Source of the DNA: Rhodococcus sp. 14-2470-1b
GTDB taxonomy: Bacteria; Actinomycetota; Actinomycetes; Mycobacteriales; Mycobacteriaceae
Direction of reading: 5' to 3'
DNA: 64,000 nt
NCBI RefSeq assembly: GCF_002259415.1
Contig: NZ_NPFY01000022.1
Coordinates: 124,001 to 188,000 of the forward strand
Shown here: positions 62,021 to 64,000 of the stretch, one piece after another
Layout of the letters: every line of letters begins with the position of its first letter
How positions within the stretch are numbered: position 1 is the stretch's first letter
The notes under the pieces: generated by a model
Told to the model about the DNA's origin: nothing
The model's input: only the letters and a program-made list of their open reading frames with translations
Database searches by the model: none
Program-made: the position numbers and the translations under genes

Positions 62021-62653
62021 ATGCAGACCCGGCTGCCCGTCGATGCTCGGCGTGCACACCTGGTCCACGCGGCGTTGAACCTAGCCGAACGGGTCGGTGT
62101 GGACGCGTTGACGGTCCGTGCCGTGGCCGAGGAGGCGTCGGTTCCTCGTGGAGCCGTCTACTACTGCTTCGAATCCAAGGAAGACCTGGTCATCGCTATG
62201 GGTGAGGGTCTGGTGGTCGACGTCACGACGGCGCTGTTCACCGCGTTCGAGCATCCGAGTCACGTCGGTGGGGTGCGTGGGCTGCGGATGTTGGTGCACA
62301 GCGGTCTCACCGCGATCTGGCCGCTCGTGGAGGAGACGGCCGATCGGCAGTTGCTGTCCTACGAGATCAAGACGTATCTGCTTCGGCACCGCGCGCTCGG
62401 CTCGGAGGTCGCCGCGACCATCGCGTCCGGTCAGTATCGAATCCGCGACACCGACACGTTCGAGTTCCTCGACAGATGTGCGCAGATCACCGGCACCCGC
62501 TGGCTCGAGCCGACGTCGGCCGTGGCGCACTTCGGTATGGCGACGGTCGACGGGCTGATTCTGCGGTGGCTGGTCGACAGGGACGACATGGCAGTGATCA
62601 CTGCGCTCGACGATCTGTCCGGCCTCGTTGCAGGCAAGGCCGTCGAAATCTGA
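62021..62653 (+). CDS. TetR-family transcriptional regulator
   Basis: The 210-residue regulator has an N-terminal helix-turn-helix (RRAHLVHAALNLAERVGVDALTVRAVAEEASVPRGAVYYCFESKEDLVIAMGEGL) and an all-helical ligand domain. It faces the lactone oxidase across 66 bases and is followed by the PLP enzyme gene 31 bases later. It probably controls one or both; no clear palindrome was found in the 61955-62020 gap. Confidence 0.88.
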   Translation: MQTRLPVDARRAHLVHAALNLAERVGVDALTVRAVAEEASVPRGAVYYCFESKEDLVIAMGEGLVVDVTTALFTAFEHPSHVGGVRGLRMLVHSGLTAIWPLVEETADRQLLSYEIKTYLLRHRALGSEVAATIASGQYRIRDTDTFEFLDRCAQITGTRWLEPTSAVAHFGMATVDGLILRWLVDRDDMAVITALDDLSGLVAGKAVEI

Positions 62654-62684
62654 CGGGGCGGGCGATCGGTGGTTAGCTGACCGG

Positions 62685-63893
62685 GTGCCGACCGACCGTA
62701 TGCCCTCTTTGAATCTTCTCGCCGACGCCACCGCGCATCTCGAGCCGCCCTTCGCCGTCGTCGACGCGGGTGCTCTGGACGCGAACGCTGCCGATCTTCG
62801 CCGCCGGGCGGGGTCGACGCCTATTCGTGTGGCCAGCAAGTCTGTCCGTTCCCGGGCGGTTCTCGAACGAGTGCTGGGTCCGAATCTCACTGCAGCACAG
62901 CAGTTCGAGGGGATCATGGCGTACTCGCCGGCCGAGGCGATCTGGTTGGCGAGGGCGGGTGCGGAAGACGTTCTGCTCGGGTATCCGACGGTGGACAGGG
63001 GCTCGTTGGCCGAGATCACCCGAGACCGGGTGCTGTCCGGGCGCATCACGCTGATGGTCGACGATCCCGCCCATCTCGAGGTGATTCGCGAGGCAGCCGG
63101 TTCGGATCGGGCCCGGCCGCGTGTGTGCATCGATGTCGACGCCTCGCTTCGTCTGGGTCCGATCCACCTCGGTGTCCGACGGTCACCGCTGCGGGAGCCT
63201 GCGCAGGTGGCGTCGTTCGCAAGGACGGCCAAGGACCGAGGGTTCAGGGTTGTCGGTGTCATGTTTTACGAGGCGCAGATCGCGGGACTGCCGGACTCCA
63301 ATGCGGTGGTCGAGTTGATGAAGAAGGCGTCGGCTGCAGAGTTGCAGACCCGCCGGGCGACGGTTGTCGGCGCGGTCGTCGATGCCGTCGGCTCGCTGGA
63401 ACTGGTCAACAGCGGCGGCACCGGGTCGCTCGAAGTCAGCTCTTCGGCGTCGTCGGTCACCGAGGTGACGGCCGGGTCGGGGTTGTTCGCGCCGACGCTG
63501 TTCGACCGCTATCGGGCATTCACGCCGCAGCCTGCGCTGTACTTCGTCTTGCCTGTCGTTCGAACACCGACGCCGACGATCGCGACGGTGTTCGGTGGGG
63601 GGTACGTCGCGTCGGGTCAGGTATCGAAGTCGCGGCTCCCCACGCCAGTGGCGCTCTCCCGAACTGCGCAGGGAATCCTGCGGGGAGGGCTGAAACTTCT
63701 GCGCAACGAAGGCGCCGGTGAAGTCCAGACTCCCGTCGCCACCAGCGGCGCACGTATCGGCGATCGCATCTGGTTCCGCAATGCAAAGGCCGGAGAGCCG
63801 TGTGAGCGGGTCGATTCTCTGCATGTCGTCGAGCCCGACGGCAGCGTCAGCGTGGTCCCGACGTATCGCGGTGAGGGCAAGAACTTCGGGTAG
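62685..63893 (+). CDS. PLP enzyme of the D-serine dehydratase-like/D-threonine aldolase fold (alanine racemase N-type barrel)
   Basis: The 402-residue protein has an N-terminal alanine-racemase-type barrel: PFAVVDAGALDANAADLRRRAGSTPIRVASKSVRS, in which the SK lysine is the likely PLP Schiff-base residue, then LGPIHLGVRRSPL and VVGVMFYEAQIAGL. A C-terminal beta domain with FVLPVVRTPTPTIATVFGGGYVASG follows. It is annotated in relatives as amino-acid deaminase/aldolase. GTG 62685 (VPTDRMPSL) or ATG 62700 are possible starts. Its stop adjoins the tandem repeat at the window end. Confidence 0.84.
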   Translation: MPTDRMPSLNLLADATAHLEPPFAVVDAGALDANAADLRRRAGSTPIRVASKSVRSRAVLERVLGPNLTAAQQFEGIMAYSPAEAIWLARAGAEDVLLGYPTVDRGSLAEITRDRVLSGRITLMVDDPAHLEVIREAAGSDRARPRVCIDVDASLRLGPIHLGVRRSPLREPAQVASFARTAKDRGFRVVGVMFYEAQIAGLPDSNAVVELMKKASAAELQTRRATVVGAVVDAVGSLELVNSGGTGSLEVSSSASSVTEVTAGSGLFAPTLFDRYRAFTPQPALYFVLPVVRTPTPTIATVFGGGYVASGQVSKSRLPTPVALSRTAQGILRGGLKLLRNEGAGEVQTPVATSGARIGDRIWFRNAKAGEPCERVDSLHVVEPDGSVSVVPTYRGEGKNFG

Positions 63894-63895
63894 GC

Positions 63896-63980
63896 GGGTC
63901 GCCTCGGATTGTGTGGGCGGGTCGCCTCGAATTGTGGAGCCGGGTCGCCGCGGATTGTGGAGCCGGGTCGCCTCGAACTA
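63896..63980. repeat. 23-bp tandem repeat, three full units and a partial fourth
   Basis: Units start at 63896, 63919, 63942 and 63965. The consensus is GGGTCGCCTCGAATTGTG followed by GAGCC, with scattered substitutions. The array begins three bases after the stop of the PLP enzyme gene, again directly downstream of a stop codon. The last 20 bases of the window (63981-64000) show no feature. Confidence 0.9.
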
Positions 63981-64000
63981 TATGTACGCAAGTCCGGGCG

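Noticed and set aside
1-64000. CRISPR array, prophage, integrase or insertion sequence
   Set aside because: The tandem repeats found lack unique spacers of regular length, and no transposase, integrase or phage structural motif was seen.
1-64000. tRNA or rRNA genes
   Set aside because: No cloverleaf with the TTCGA arm and CCA-proximal stem was recognised; nearly all sequence is accounted for by protein genes.

Overview
The window is chromosomal DNA of a high-GC mycolic-acid actinobacterium, most likely Rhodococcus or a close relative in Nocardiaceae. By recall of gene order, the first 29 kb follow the Mycobacterium tuberculosis block Rv1207 to Rv1239 almost gene for gene: folP2, gpgS, DivIVA-like, tag, DUF3117, glgM (glgA), glgC, O-methyltransferase, sigE, rseA, htrA, tatB, mrp, lytic transglycosylase, DUF1003, MgtE-like, stress protein, lpqY-sugABC, corA. 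kgd (Rv1248c homologue) follows further on. No tRNA, rRNA, CRISPR array, transposase or phage gene was seen.

Layout. 1-6 kb: methylglucose-polysaccharide and alpha-glucan synthesis (gpgS, glgM, glgC) with base-excision repair and a probable rRNA methyltransferase. 6-9.7 kb: the envelope-stress unit sigE-rseA-htrA-tatB, with a sigE/sigH-type promoter overlapping the first sigE start codon. 9.7-12 kb: a polar amino-acid importer whose binding protein and permease are fused. 12-17.6 kb: mrp, a transglycosylase and a soluble MgtE-like protein. 17.7-22 kb: the trehalose importer LpqY-SugABC. 22-29.5 kb: a small secreted Ser-Gln repeat protein, an MFS pump, a ParB-fold/phosphoesterase pair facing a SUFU protein, CorA, PHP and MarC proteins. 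29.6-35.5 kb: malic enzyme and a ProXVWZ osmoprotectant importer with a second solute-binding lipoprotein. 35.5-39.6 kb: a mymA-like operon (Baeyer-Villiger-type monooxygenase, SDR, esterase) facing a TetR gene across a concentric palindrome. 39.7-49.4 kb: kgd, a fused full-length ABC exporter and an ABC-2 transporter. 49.4-64 kb: mixed redox, regulatory, fatty-acid, purine and FAD/PLP enzymes.

The least explained signal is a set of short dispersed repeats. A 22-bp element (core GGTCATTCCGCAGGCTCC when read with the gene) sits just after stop codons, is tandemly amplified at three sites, and lies in frame inside two genes; at every site where direction can be tested it has the same orientation as transcription. 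Two further palindrome families (arms GTGAGTGGAAATGT, and GCCGTTCGGTCACT or variants) and other hairpins occupy the gaps between converging genes. In this window every convergent gene pair either overlaps or has one of these repeats between its ends.

Functions are assigned by recognising motifs and remembered homologues; no database search was run. Start codons are choices argued from ribosome-binding sites, overlaps and homologue lengths.
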